Shown piece after piece: positions 1 through 6,047 of a DNA stretch of 8,982 nucleotides (position 1 is its first letter; every line of letters starts with the position of its first letter). Under the pieces are notes generated by a model that saw only the letters and a program-made list of their open reading frames with translations, was not told where the DNA came from and did not search any database. The stretch spans positions 1-8,982 of the forward strand of contig JALZUY010000254.1 of NCBI GenBank assembly GCA_023301395.1. Reading direction: 5' to 3'. The DNA comes from Nonlabens sp. (GTDB lineage Bacteria > Bacteroidota > Bacteroidia > Flavobacteriales > Flavobacteriaceae). A program made the position numbers and the translations under genes.

Positions 1-18
1 AATATCCATATGGATATT
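1..18. repeat. Perfect 18-bp palindrome downstream of the SAM riboswitch
   Basis: The first 18 bases (AATATCCATATGGATATT) equal their own reverse complement. On the minus strand this lies 8 nt past the closing P1 stem of the SAM riboswitch, so in RNA it could fold as a short AT-rich hairpin in the expression platform. It could equally be a protein-binding site. The window ends here, so whether a U-run or a start codon follows cannot be seen. Confidence 0.5.
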
Positions 19-26
19 AACGTTTG

Positions 27-134
27 GTTATCTATCAATCACAAATGTGATGTAGAATGTAGCACCTTCTATGGCTGGCATAGGGTTGCTAAGGTTTCAA
101 CGGGTCTATTCCCTCAACCTTTCTTGATAACAAG
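27..134 (-). ncRNA. SAM-I (S-box) riboswitch
   Basis: Read on the minus strand, this matches the S-box consensus along its length. A P1 5' arm GTTATC (131-126) pairs with GATAAC (32-27). Next come AAGAAAGGTTGAGGGA, GACCCGTTGAAACC, the GCAACC block, a P3 hairpin CTATG/CATAG, the hallmark AAGGTGCTACATTCTAC, and a P4 hairpin ATCAC/GTGAT (51-38). S-box RNAs bind S-adenosylmethionine and normally switch off methionine or SAM synthesis or transport genes. The controlled gene lies beyond the left edge on the minus strand and its identity cannot be read here. The expression platform after position 27 is mostly outside the window, so termination versus translational control is open. Confidence 0.93.
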
Positions 135-158
135 TCAGTAAGTCATTGAACTAAGTGT

Positions 159-189
159 CAAATATGATAAGAAAATCATAAACGTCCAA
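159..189 (-). promoter_or_regulatory. Promoter of the SAM-riboswitch transcript
   Basis: On the minus strand a TTG (189-187) is followed 20 nt later by CATATTTG (166-159), seven of eight positions of the Bacteroidota -7 consensus TAnnTTTG counting the two free bases. Initiation would fall near 150-155, about 20 nt before the riboswitch P1 stem, as expected for an S-box leader. Confidence 0.5.
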
Positions 190-199
190 AGGATATTAC

Positions 200-240
200 T
201 TTTAAAACAGAATAATTTAAAAAGATGTTCTGTTTTAAAA
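200..240 (-). terminator. Terminator-like inverted repeat after the TetR gene
   Basis: A perfect 13-bp inverted repeat has arms TTTTAAAACAGAA (200-212) and TTCTGTTTTAAAA (228-240) around a 15-nt loop. It begins 6 nt past the TetR stop codon (247) on the minus strand. The AAAACAGA/TCTGTTTT stem with the T-rich side distal resembles intrinsic terminators of flavobacteria and would separate the TetR transcript from the SAM-riboswitch promoter just downstream. The arms are symmetric and AT-rich, so a protein-binding site is possible. Confidence 0.6.
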
Positions 241-246
241 ACCTAT

Positions 247-813
247 TTATCTAGAAACAAGTCCAGTAAGTAAGATTACTGGTAATTCAGATTTTAGATC
301 TTTAAGTTCTGAAGGAGTTTTTTTAGGAATCCAGAGATATATAGAACGTAAAGTGCTTAATAGATTAAAAAGCATGGTCTCGACATTGAGGTTTTTGAAT
401 TCACCGGTAGCGATCCCTTTTTCTAAGATCTTTTTAAAATCAAGTTCGTAGGTCTTTCTTAATGTGATGTATTCTTGATATTTAGATCCTTCCAGATGCA
501 TCCAGTCGGTATTCAAGACAGCAAGTGCGTTGGTATATTCTAGAGCAATATTAATGTGTAGTAGGATTAATTGTTCCGCTTTCGCGAAAGCGGACTTATC
601 ATTTATCTCCACTATATCCATACCATTTGTAAATTCATGGGCAACTTCTAGTATGAGTGTCGCAAGAATTTCCTGTTTTCCAGAAATATGATTGTATAAG
701 CTCGCTGCTTTCATATCCATAGCAGCTGCTACGTCACGCATAGTAACAGCACTGTAGCCGCGTTCTTTAAAAAGTAGGCCAGCGGTTTTGAGAATTTGTT
801 TTTTACGTGACAT
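247..813 (-). CDS. TetR/AcrR-family transcriptional regulator
   Basis: The 188-residue protein begins with a TetR_N DNA-binding domain (about residues 3-50). Recognisable are helix 1 (QILKTAGLLFKERGY), the helix-turn-helix around TMRDVAAAMDMKAASLYNHI, and GKQEIL. The remainder is a helical ligand and dimerisation region of usual family length. I use ATG at 813. A TTG three codons upstream (822) also opens the frame, but its bases belong to a perfect -7 element (820-827), so it is unlikely to be translated. Residues 74-79 (SAFAKA) are encoded by a copy of a palindromic repeat. It is divergent from the aromatic amino acid hydroxylase gene, with 108 bp between the starts, so it may regulate that gene or itself. 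The ligand is unknown. Confidence 0.9.
   Translation of the reverse strand: MSRKKQILKTAGLLFKERGYSAVTMRDVAAAMDMKAASLYNHISGKQEILATLILEVAHEFTNGMDIVEINDKSAFAKAEQLILLHINIALEYTNALAVLNTDWMHLEGSKYQEYITLRKTYELDFKKILEKGIATGEFKNLNVETMLFNLLSTLRSIYLWIPKKTPSELKDLKSELPVILLTGLVSR
575..594. repeat. GCTTTCGCGAAAGC palindrome, copy 1 (inside the TetR gene)
   Basis: TCCGCTTTCGCGAAAGCGGA is a perfect 20-bp palindrome lying inside the TetR coding sequence, in frame, where it encodes Ser-Ala-Phe-Ala-Lys-Ala at residues 74-79. The same 14-bp core recurs at 3287-3300, and diverged or shortened relatives occur at 6798-6813 and 7611-7628. Confidence 0.85.
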
Positions 814-819
814 AAGCTG

Positions 820-827
820 CAAATATA
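820..827 (-). promoter_or_regulatory. -7 element of the TetR gene, close to a leaderless start
   Basis: TATATTTG on the minus strand fits the Bacteroidota -7 consensus TAnnTTTG exactly. Only six bases separate it from the ATG at 813, so the transcript would have an extremely short or no leader. I see no TTG at the usual -33 distance. Confidence 0.55.
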
Positions 828-875
828 ATAGATGCTGACTATCTTAAATTTGATTTAAAAATTAATCGTTAAGAA

Positions 876-904
876 TTGAAATTATTGATTTTAGACTAGA
901 TTTG
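876..904 (+). promoter_or_regulatory. Promoter of the aromatic amino acid hydroxylase gene
   Basis: TTG (876-878), 18 nt, then TAGATTTG (897-904) is a full match to the Bacteroidota -33/-7 promoter. The ATG follows 17 nt after the -7 element, leaving a leader of roughly a dozen bases without a Shine-Dalgarno sequence. Confidence 0.65.
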
Positions 905-921
905 GTCTTTATCCTATAAGA

Positions 922-2586
922 ATGCTAGAGAATATAGAAACTAATCCACTCATAGAACGGTTACCGCCGCACTTGAAACAGTTTATAAAGCCACAAAACT
1001 ATGAGCTTTACACCTATCAAGATCAAGCGGTATGGCGTCATGTGATGCGTAAAAATGTGGGGTTTTTGAGCAAAGTAGCACATGGTTCTTATCTCGATGG
1101 ATTGAAAAAAACGGGTATTTCTATAGATAATATTCCATCCATGTATGGAATGAATCGCATTTTAAAAGAAATAGGCTGGGCTGCTGTGGCTGTGGACGGT
1201 TTTATTCCGCCAGCGGCATTTATGGAGTTCCAGGCTTATAAAATTCTTGTGATCGCTGCTGATATTAGAAAACTAGACAATATAGAATATACGCCTGCTC
1301 CAGACATTATTCATGAAGCAGCTGGACACGCACCAATCATTGCCAGTCCTGATTATGCAGAATATTTAAGGCGTTTTGGTGAGATAGGTAGCAAGGCTAT
1401 TTCTAGTGCTCATGATCACGACATGTATGAAGCCGTGCGTAAAATTTCTATTCTCAAAGAAACACGTAGTGAAAAAGCAAACCCAAAACTAGATCAAGAA
1501 ATTGCTGAAGCCGATGCTGAAATAGAACGCCTGCAAAACAAAAAAGTGGACCCTAGTGAGATGTCTCTCATAAGAAACCTACACTGGTGGACTGTAGAAT
1601 ATGGATTAGTAGGAACACTTGATAATCCAAAACTATATGGAGCTGGATTATTATCAAGTCTAGGTGAAAGTAGAACTTGTCTCGAACCTGAAGTAGAAAA
1701 AAGAGCTTATTCTATTGATGCGGCTTACCAAGATTTTGACATAACGCGAAAGCAACCTCATCTTTATGTAACACCCAATTTTGCCACTTTAAGTGAGGTG
1801 CTTGAGGAATTTGCAAACACTATGGCCGTGCGTAAAGGTGGACATCGCGGTCTTCAAAAATTGATTAATTCTAAATCTTTAGGTACGATTGAAATTAGTA
1901 CTGGATTACAAGTAAGTGGTGTTTTTACTCGTATGATTACTAATGATGATAATGATGTGGTGTATTTTGAAACAACTGGTCCTAGCGCACTGGCTTATAG
2001 AGAAAAGGAACTCATAGGTCATGGGATAGCAACTCATAAACAGAGTTTTTTATCTCCATTAGGAAAATTAAAAGGAATTAATCTTGCCATAGAAGATATG
2101 GGACCACGAGATTTACAAGCATACAATTTCTATGATAACGAGCGCATTGAATTTACTTATGAAAGCGGTATTAAAGTAGAAGGATTAAACGTTACTGGTC
2201 AACGTAATGTGAACGGTAAATTAATGCTGATTCAATTTACAGATTGTACGGTAACTTATAAAAATGAAGTTCTCTTTTCACCTGAAGATGGAGTCTTGAA
2301 CCTTGCTGTAGGTAAAGAAATAGTAAGTGCTTATGCCGGTCCTGCAGATTACTATAGTTTTGACTTGGTCTACCATGAAAGTGACACCAAAACTGTGAAA
2401 AAATCTTCTTCAAAAAAAGAAACGGCTATTCAAGACTTTTATAAAAAAGTACGCCATTACCGTGAAGAAGATAAGATCAATAAACCTTTACTAGAGAAAC
2501 TAAAGACTCAAGTGCAAAGTGACTATCCTGAGCAATGGTTGCTGATTAAGGAGATTGAGGAATTAATTGGTGATTATACTATTTGA
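922..2586 (+). CDS. Aromatic amino acid hydroxylase (phenylalanine-4-hydroxylase-like), long form
   Basis: The 554-residue protein belongs to the pterin-dependent aromatic amino acid hydroxylases, non-haem iron enzymes that use tetrahydrobiopterin and O2, typically turning phenylalanine into tyrosine. The iron-binding signature PDIIHEAAGHAP gives ligands His131 and His136, and the third ligand is Glu226 in HWWTVEYGL. The family block YGAGLLSSLGE (239-249) and FATLSEVLEEFA (287-298) follow. No N-terminal ACT domain is present. Two features are unusual. His136 to Glu226 is 90 residues (about 40 in human PAH) because of a charged, probably coiled-coil insertion at about 163-212. After the catalytic domain (about residue 310) comes a region of about 240 residues: a beta-rich part, then a Lys/Ser-rich linker (about 490-500) and a helical tail. 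No carbinolamine dehydratase (phhB) lies in the window. The substrate (Phe versus Tyr or Trp) cannot be settled from sequence. Confidence 0.9.
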   Translation: MLENIETNPLIERLPPHLKQFIKPQNYELYTYQDQAVWRHVMRKNVGFLSKVAHGSYLDGLKKTGISIDNIPSMYGMNRILKEIGWAAVAVDGFIPPAAFMEFQAYKILVIAADIRKLDNIEYTPAPDIIHEAAGHAPIIASPDYAEYLRRFGEIGSKAISSAHDHDMYEAVRKISILKETRSEKANPKLDQEIAEADAEIERLQNKKVDPSEMSLIRNLHWWTVEYGLVGTLDNPKLYGAGLLSSLGESRTCLEPEVEKRAYSIDAAYQDFDITRKQPHLYVTPNFATLSEVLEEFANTMAVRKGGHRGLQKLINSKSLGTIEISTGLQVSGVFTRMITNDDNDVVYFETTGPSALAYREKELIGHGIATHKQSFLSPLGKLKGINLAIEDMGPRDLQAYNFYDNERIEFTYESGIKVEGLNVTGQRNVNGKLMLIQFTDCTVTYKNEVLFSPEDGVLNLAVGKEIVSAYAGPADYYSFDLVYHESDTKTVKKSSSKKETAIQDFYKKVRHYREEDKINKPLLEKLKTQVQSDYPEQWLLIKEIEELIGDYTI

Positions 2587-2598
2587 TCTAATAAGGCT

Positions 2599-3246
2599 CT
2601 AAGTAATAGGTATTTCTACATTCACCACAGTACCATTCCCAGCGGTACTTGTTAATTTCAAATTACCCTTAAGAATAGTAACCGCTTTTAAAAGTGTTTT
2701 AATTCCATTACCATCTTGGACCTCTTTACGACTATATCCTATTCCATTATCGTGTGTAATGATGTTTAGTTTTCCATCTTCTATGGACGCAATGCTGAAA
2801 ATGAAATTAGACGCTGCATGAACCGTTGCATTATGTAACCCTTCATTAATAATGATTAAAAATTGCAGTATTTCTTTAGGTTCAAAATTTAGCATTTCTT
2901 TTTCTGGGAAGTTCATCTTATAGCTCACATCACTTTTTAGGTTATTTAAGTAATGGTTTTGAAGTTGTTTAGTAGCTGTTTCAAGATCTTTTAAAGTGAA
3001 GTTGTTTTTACTAGCTGCAAAGTGATATAAAAGTACGATTGCTTCATTCTTAGCATTTGTTTTTTGTCGTTCTTTTTGTGAGAGTTCGTTTAATATAGAA
3101 TCACGTTGTTGTTGCAATCTATTATTTCCTTGTTGTCTTTCTAATCTTTTGGAACGTTGTTCTTTTCGTTCTGTATCAGACAGTGATAAGATGATTATTA
3201 AACCTATGAATAGACCTATAAAAATGTAACCTGTGATTTCTTCCAT
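2599..3246 (-). CDS. Membrane-anchored HATPase-domain protein (sensor-kinase-like, no evident H-box)
   Basis: From ATG at 3246 the protein has 215 residues. There is one N-terminal membrane helix (about residues 6-22), a charged coiled coil rich in Gln, Arg and Glu (about 24-65), and a C-terminal GHKL ATPase domain. In the last, NEGLHNATVHA (N box, Asn134 and Asn139), HDNGIGY (G1, Asp166), GNGIKTL and AGNGTVV are visible, as in DesK/NreB-type histidine kinases. The expected phosphoacceptor helix with an ELHD-like motif is missing: His75 and His98 lie in unrelated contexts. No response regulator is adjacent. The frame extends to a TTG at 3282, but the ATG gives a cleaner membrane segment. The gene is convergent with the hydroxylase, with 12 bp between stops. 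It is a reduced sensor kinase or an ATP-binding partner; its signal and partner are unknown. Confidence 0.8.
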   Translation of the reverse strand: MEEITGYIFIGLFIGLIIILSLSDTERKEQRSKRLERQQGNNRLQQQRDSILNELSQKERQKTNAKNEAIVLLYHFAASKNNFTLKDLETATKQLQNHYLNNLKSDVSYKMNFPEKEMLNFEPKEILQFLIIINEGLHNATVHAASNFIFSIASIEDGKLNIITHDNGIGYSRKEVQDGNGIKTLLKAVTILKGNLKLTSTAGNGTVVNVEIPIT

Positions 3247-3250
3247 GATT

Positions 3251-3282
3251 CTAAAATAACAATTAATGATGAGAAGTTTCAA
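3251..3282 (-). promoter_or_regulatory. Possible promoter of the HATPase gene
   Basis: On the minus strand a TTG (3282-3280) is followed 21 nt later by TATTTTAG (3258-3251), one mismatch from TAnnTTTG. It ends 4 nt before the ATG at 3246, which would again mean a near-leaderless message. The spacing is long and the -7 imperfect, so this is tentative. Confidence 0.3.
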
Positions 3283-3306
3283 TTACGCTTTCGCGAAAGC
3301 ATAATT
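3281..3306. repeat. GCTTTCGCGAAAGC palindrome, copy 2 (divergent promoter region)
   Basis: The perfect 14-bp core GCTTTCGCGAAAGC (3287-3300) is flanked by complementary AATTA (3281-3285) and TAATT (3302-3306) with one mismatched pair (3286/3301). This makes a 26-bp near-palindrome between the divergent HATPase and rhodanese genes. Its core equals the core of the copy at 575-594. Confidence 0.8.
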
Positions 3307-3369
3307 AAAGCAACATTTTACTATTTTGCAGGTAAGTAATGGTAAAACTGTCGTCTTAATAAAAAAAGC

Positions 3370-3666
3370 ATGTTTGGATTATTTAAAACCAAGAAGAAAG
3401 AAATCATACAAAAATATCTAGCAGAAAACGCCCAATTACTAGATGTACGCACTGTGTCAGAGTTTAACGGCAATCATATAGAAGGCTCAAAAAATATTCC
3501 TGCCCAAGCTATCGATCAAAAAATGAAAAATTTAGACAAAAACAGACCCGTAATTGTCTATTGTGCAATGGGCGGACGTAGTAACCTAGCAGCCAGTAAA
3601 TTAAAATCAAACGGATTCAAAGTTGTAAACGCTGGAGGAATAAATTCTATGAGAAAACACCTCTAG
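3370..3666 (+). CDS. Single-domain rhodanese-like protein
   Basis: The 98-residue protein is a compact rhodanese fold, which carries sulfane sulfur as a cysteine persulfide. LLDVRTVSEFNGNHIEGSKNIP (residues 23-44) is the typical first half with the conserved Asp25 and Arg27. The active loop CAMGGRS starts at Cys65, a six-residue loop normal for sulfurtransferases rather than the seven-residue loop of Cdc25-type phosphatases. GFKVVNAGGINSM forms the C-terminal part. There is no signal peptide, so it is cytoplasmic. The catalytic Cys is intact, so it should be active. The physiological sulfur acceptor is unknown. The AraC-family gene follows after 40 bp on the same strand and may be co-transcribed. 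Confidence 0.93.
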   Translation: MFGLFKTKKKEIIQKYLAENAQLLDVRTVSEFNGNHIEGSKNIPAQAIDQKMKNLDKNRPVIVYCAMGGRSNLAASKLKSNGFKVVNAGGINSMRKHL

Positions 3667-3706
3667 CCGTGATACTTTTATTATTTATTCTCCATAATTT
3701 TACTTT

Positions 3707-4540
3707 ATGAAATTAGATTATCATAACATCAAGGACGAAGGAAGATTTACAATAACCAGCTTTCAATGTGGACCATCGTTACAACTACTAAAAGAAAAAG
3801 GTTTATACAAAATTGTGTGGTGTACTGAAGGTGAAGAACGGTTAATTGTAGATGGTTATGAAGTAACCCTTAAAAAGAATCAAGTACTTTTTTGCACGCC
3901 AGTAAATATTATAAATATCCCTAAAGACAATTATGGGTTGATTGCATTTGTTTTCAATCGTGAGTTCTATTGTATCCAGCATAGTGACTCTGAGGTTTCA
4001 TGTATGGGAACACTATTCTTTGGGTCATCAAATGCACCTATTATCAACTTGACTGATAAAGATCAACGCAGTTTTAATGCTACGCTCACTTTGTTTCAAG
4101 AAGAATTTGACACTCGAGATCATATTCAAGGTGAAATGTTGCGCACACTATTAAAGAGAATGCTTATTACCTCTACGCGACTTATTAAGATAGAAAACAA
4201 CCAAGCTGACTTAAGTATCAAACAAGTAGATTTGATAAGAAAATTTAATATTTTAGTGGAGCAAAATTTCAAAGAGAAACATCAAGTTGCAGACTATGCA
4301 GAGTTACTTTTTAAATCTCCTAAAACCCTTTCAAATTTTTTCAAAAAACATAATGTCAAGTCTCCATTAAAAATTATCAACGAGCGTATCGCTGCTGAGG
4401 CTAAAAGACTTCTTTTGTACTCTGATAAAAGTGCAGAGGAAATCGCTTATGAACTAGGTTATAATGAGGCTAGTCATTTCTCTAAATTTTTTAAGACACA
4501 AGTAGGCACTTCTCCTCTTGCTTTTAGGAAACAATCTTAA
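3707..4540 (+). CDS. AraC-family transcriptional regulator
   Basis: The 277-residue protein has a C-terminal AraC/XylS DNA-binding domain (about residues 175-277). A first helix-turn-helix lies around VADYAELLFKSPKTLSNFFKKH, and a second in SAEEIAYELGYNEASHFSKFFK, followed by the conserved G-T-S-P-L-A-F-R end. The N-terminal half (about 1-110) has beta-strand-rich, cupin-like character (VWCTEGEERLIVDGYEVTL, then LFCTPVNIINI), as in AraC regulators that sense small molecules. The length is normal. The ATG is close behind the rhodanese stop, with a poor -7 match (TAATTTTA, 3695-3702) four bases before it, so transcription from upstream or a near-leaderless start are both possible. The effector and targets are not evident; the two lipoprotein genes downstream and the CMD-family gene are candidates by position only. 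Confidence 0.92.
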   Translation: MKLDYHNIKDEGRFTITSFQCGPSLQLLKEKGLYKIVWCTEGEERLIVDGYEVTLKKNQVLFCTPVNIINIPKDNYGLIAFVFNREFYCIQHSDSEVSCMGTLFFGSSNAPIINLTDKDQRSFNATLTLFQEEFDTRDHIQGEMLRTLLKRMLITSTRLIKIENNQADLSIKQVDLIRKFNILVEQNFKEKHQVADYAELLFKSPKTLSNFFKKHNVKSPLKIINERIAAEAKRLLLYSDKSAEEIAYELGYNEASHFSKFFKTQVGTSPLAFRKQS

Positions 4541-4654
4541 GTAAACTAAGATATTAATCTAGTTTACTTCGTAGACTCAAAGTAGCATTTCATGTTATAA
4601 GATGCTACTTATGTCGGTTCATGATATCTATGGTTAATAGAATAGGCTACTTTG
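4541..4654 (+). other. Intergenic hairpins with mutually exclusive pairings
   Basis: Between the AraC stop and the first lipoprotein gene are two hairpins. GTAAACTA/TAGTTTAC (4541-4548 with 4560-4567) sits directly after the stop. AAGTAGCAT/ATGCTACTT (4580-4588 with 4602-4610) follows. A third segment, GCTACTTTG (4646-4654), is complementary to CAAAGTAGC (4578-4586), so the 4578-4588 arm can pair with either partner. No clear T-run follows either hairpin. The structure may be a terminator, a leader attenuator or a regulator-binding array. Confidence 0.5.
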
Positions 4655-4679
4655 CCCATTCATTAATCATAATTACTCT

Positions 4680-5339
4680 ATGAAAAAAATCAACACCATT
4701 TTATTATTCCTGGCATTATCCATTGTAAGCTGCGATGAGAATGACGACATGCAAACAGATCCTGTTAACCCTACTGATGGATTTACTCATAATAGTATCT
4801 TTTTTGAAACTTCTAATGCTTATTTTGAGATAGATCAAGATGATGATGATCCCATCATAGGTGGAGACGGATTTCCAGACAACTATAGCTTCTTTTTTTC
4901 AAACGGTCGAATGTTCGATAATGATGCAAATGTAAACGGATCAAATGGCGACTTCCTATTCTCTTTAAACACTACGAGCTGGGTTTTTCTAAATATAGAA
5001 GTAAGCGATAACCCAAGCTTATCAAATTCTGGTCCACTACCTGGCAATACATATATCGTATCAAGTGTTAACGATTCTGTCATCTTAGAAGATGGACAGA
5101 TAGATGCATTATCACCAGCCTACTTTATTAACAATATAGAATATGGTACTGGTAATGAAACTGCAGGGATTATAAACACTCCTGGGGCTTCTGGATTATC
5201 AATTACAATTAATGCCATCAATCTTGATAATACAAACCCGACAACAAGTACCATAGATGCTAACTACACTTTCATGAATCAAAATGGTGAAATAATCACT
5301 GGCCATTATGAGGGAACATTTGGTGTTATTCTAGATTAG
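4680..5339 (+). CDS. Putative surface lipoprotein of unknown function (first of pair)
   Basis: The 219-residue protein begins with a type II signal peptide: MKK, a hydrophobic stretch, then the lipobox LSIVSC with the lipid-bearing Cys18. The residues right after the cysteine are acidic (DENDD), resembling the lipoprotein export signal that sends Bacteroidota lipoproteins to the outer face of the outer membrane. The mature part is rich in Asp, Asn, Ser, Thr and Gly with an acidic run (DQDDDD, about residues 52-57) and looks beta-rich; no catalytic motif is visible. I do not recognise a family. A second small lipoprotein gene follows after 41 bp on the same strand, suggesting one operon. Confidence 0.85.
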   Translation: MKKINTILLFLALSIVSCDENDDMQTDPVNPTDGFTHNSIFFETSNAYFEIDQDDDDPIIGGDGFPDNYSFFFSNGRMFDNDANVNGSNGDFLFSLNTTSWVFLNIEVSDNPSLSNSGPLPGNTYIVSSVNDSVILEDGQIDALSPAYFINNIEYGTGNETAGIINTPGASGLSITINAINLDNTNPTTSTIDANYTFMNQNGEIITGHYEGTFGVILD

Positions 5340-5380
5340 AACCTTTGTAATCATATATTATTAAGCTAAATTTTAAACTT

Positions 5381-5941
5381 ATGAAACATTTAATAAAACC
5401 ATTAACAACATTACTCCTACTAGCAGTATTCACAAGCTGTGATAGTGATGATGGTAGTTCCAGCAATGGTAATACACTTGAATATTTTAAATATTCCATT
5501 GACGGTGGTGCAAATCGAATTTTTGATAATGAGATAGAAGCACACCTGGAGACAAATACTAATACAATTATAGACCGATATGAAATTAATGCAACAGGAA
5601 TACGAACCGATGGTAGTCTTAGACGCATAGCAGCTAGCTTTGCTTTTAATAGTAACGGGAACTTTATGCCTAACATTACCTATGATTGGGGTATTGCTCA
5701 AGACAATACACCAGCTCCAACATTTTACTTTGCTGAGAGCACGATAGGTAATTTTTTCTTAATCACGGCAGATCATACTGTGCACCCTATCATCACAATG
5801 GTTAATAGTTCGAACCCTACCATTATAGGTGATTATATTGAATTTAGTTTTAACGGTAGTTTTCAAGATGATAGTAATATCACTCATTCCATTTCAGGAG
5901 AATGTAGAGTTCAAAGAGGTGTTGATCAAAATTTCCCTTAA
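5381..5941 (+). CDS. Putative surface lipoprotein of unknown function (second of pair)
   Basis: The 186-residue protein has a signal peptide ending in the lipobox AVFTSC (Cys20), followed by DSDDGSSS. This acidic start of the mature protein is again compatible with surface export in Bacteroidota. The rest is polar and beta-rich with no recognisable enzyme motif; two further cysteines are absent except for one in GECRVQ near the C terminus (Cys177). It shares overall style and size with the preceding lipoprotein, but I cannot align the mature parts convincingly, so paralogy is not claimed. A terminator lies about 35 bp past the stop, closing the probable two-gene unit. Confidence 0.85.
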   Translation: MKHLIKPLTTLLLLAVFTSCDSDDGSSSNGNTLEYFKYSIDGGANRIFDNEIEAHLETNTNTIIDRYEINATGIRTDGSLRRIAASFAFNSNGNFMPNITYDWGIAQDNTPAPTFYFAESTIGNFFLITADHTVHPIITMVNSSNPTIIGDYIEFSFNGSFQDDSNITHSISGECRVQRGVDQNFP

Positions 5942-5974
5942 TAAACATTATTTAAAATATATAAAATATATTAC

Positions 5975-6013
5975 AAAAACAGGCCTGCACTCTAAAGAGA
6001 CAGACCTGTTTTA
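5975..6013. terminator. Bidirectional intrinsic terminator between convergent genes
   Basis: AAAACAGGCCTG (5976-5987) pairs with CAGACCTGTTTT (6001-6012) with one mismatch, around a 13-nt loop. An A-run lies on the left and a T-run on the right, so the stem ends in U on either strand. It sits between the second lipoprotein gene (plus) and the CMD-family gene (minus) and can serve both. Confidence 0.75.
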
Positions 6014-6047
6014 CCAACCAACTATGAAAATCGTATTACTTTAATTA

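Noticed and set aside
3322..3328. TATTTTG as a -7 element for the rhodanese gene
   Set aside because: It has one base too few between TA and TTTG and no properly spaced TTG upstream, so I did not list it as a promoter.
4883..5083. Minus-strand open frame of 66 codons opposite the first lipoprotein gene
   Set aside because: Lies wholly inside a gene with a clear signal peptide on the other strand; the product has no domain-like features.
5326..5701. Two overlapping minus-strand frames opposite the second lipoprotein gene
   Set aside because: Both are antisense to a well-formed lipoprotein gene and overlap each other; composition looks like reverse-strand translation.
4680..5941. The two lipoproteins as a SusD-like or polysaccharide-utilisation pair
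   Set aside because: They are far too short for SusD, and no SusC/TonB-dependent transporter or glycoside hydrolase is present.
5829..6044. Plus-strand 71-codon frame across the lipoprotein end and terminator
   Set aside because: Starts inside the second lipoprotein gene in another frame and reads through an intrinsic terminator.
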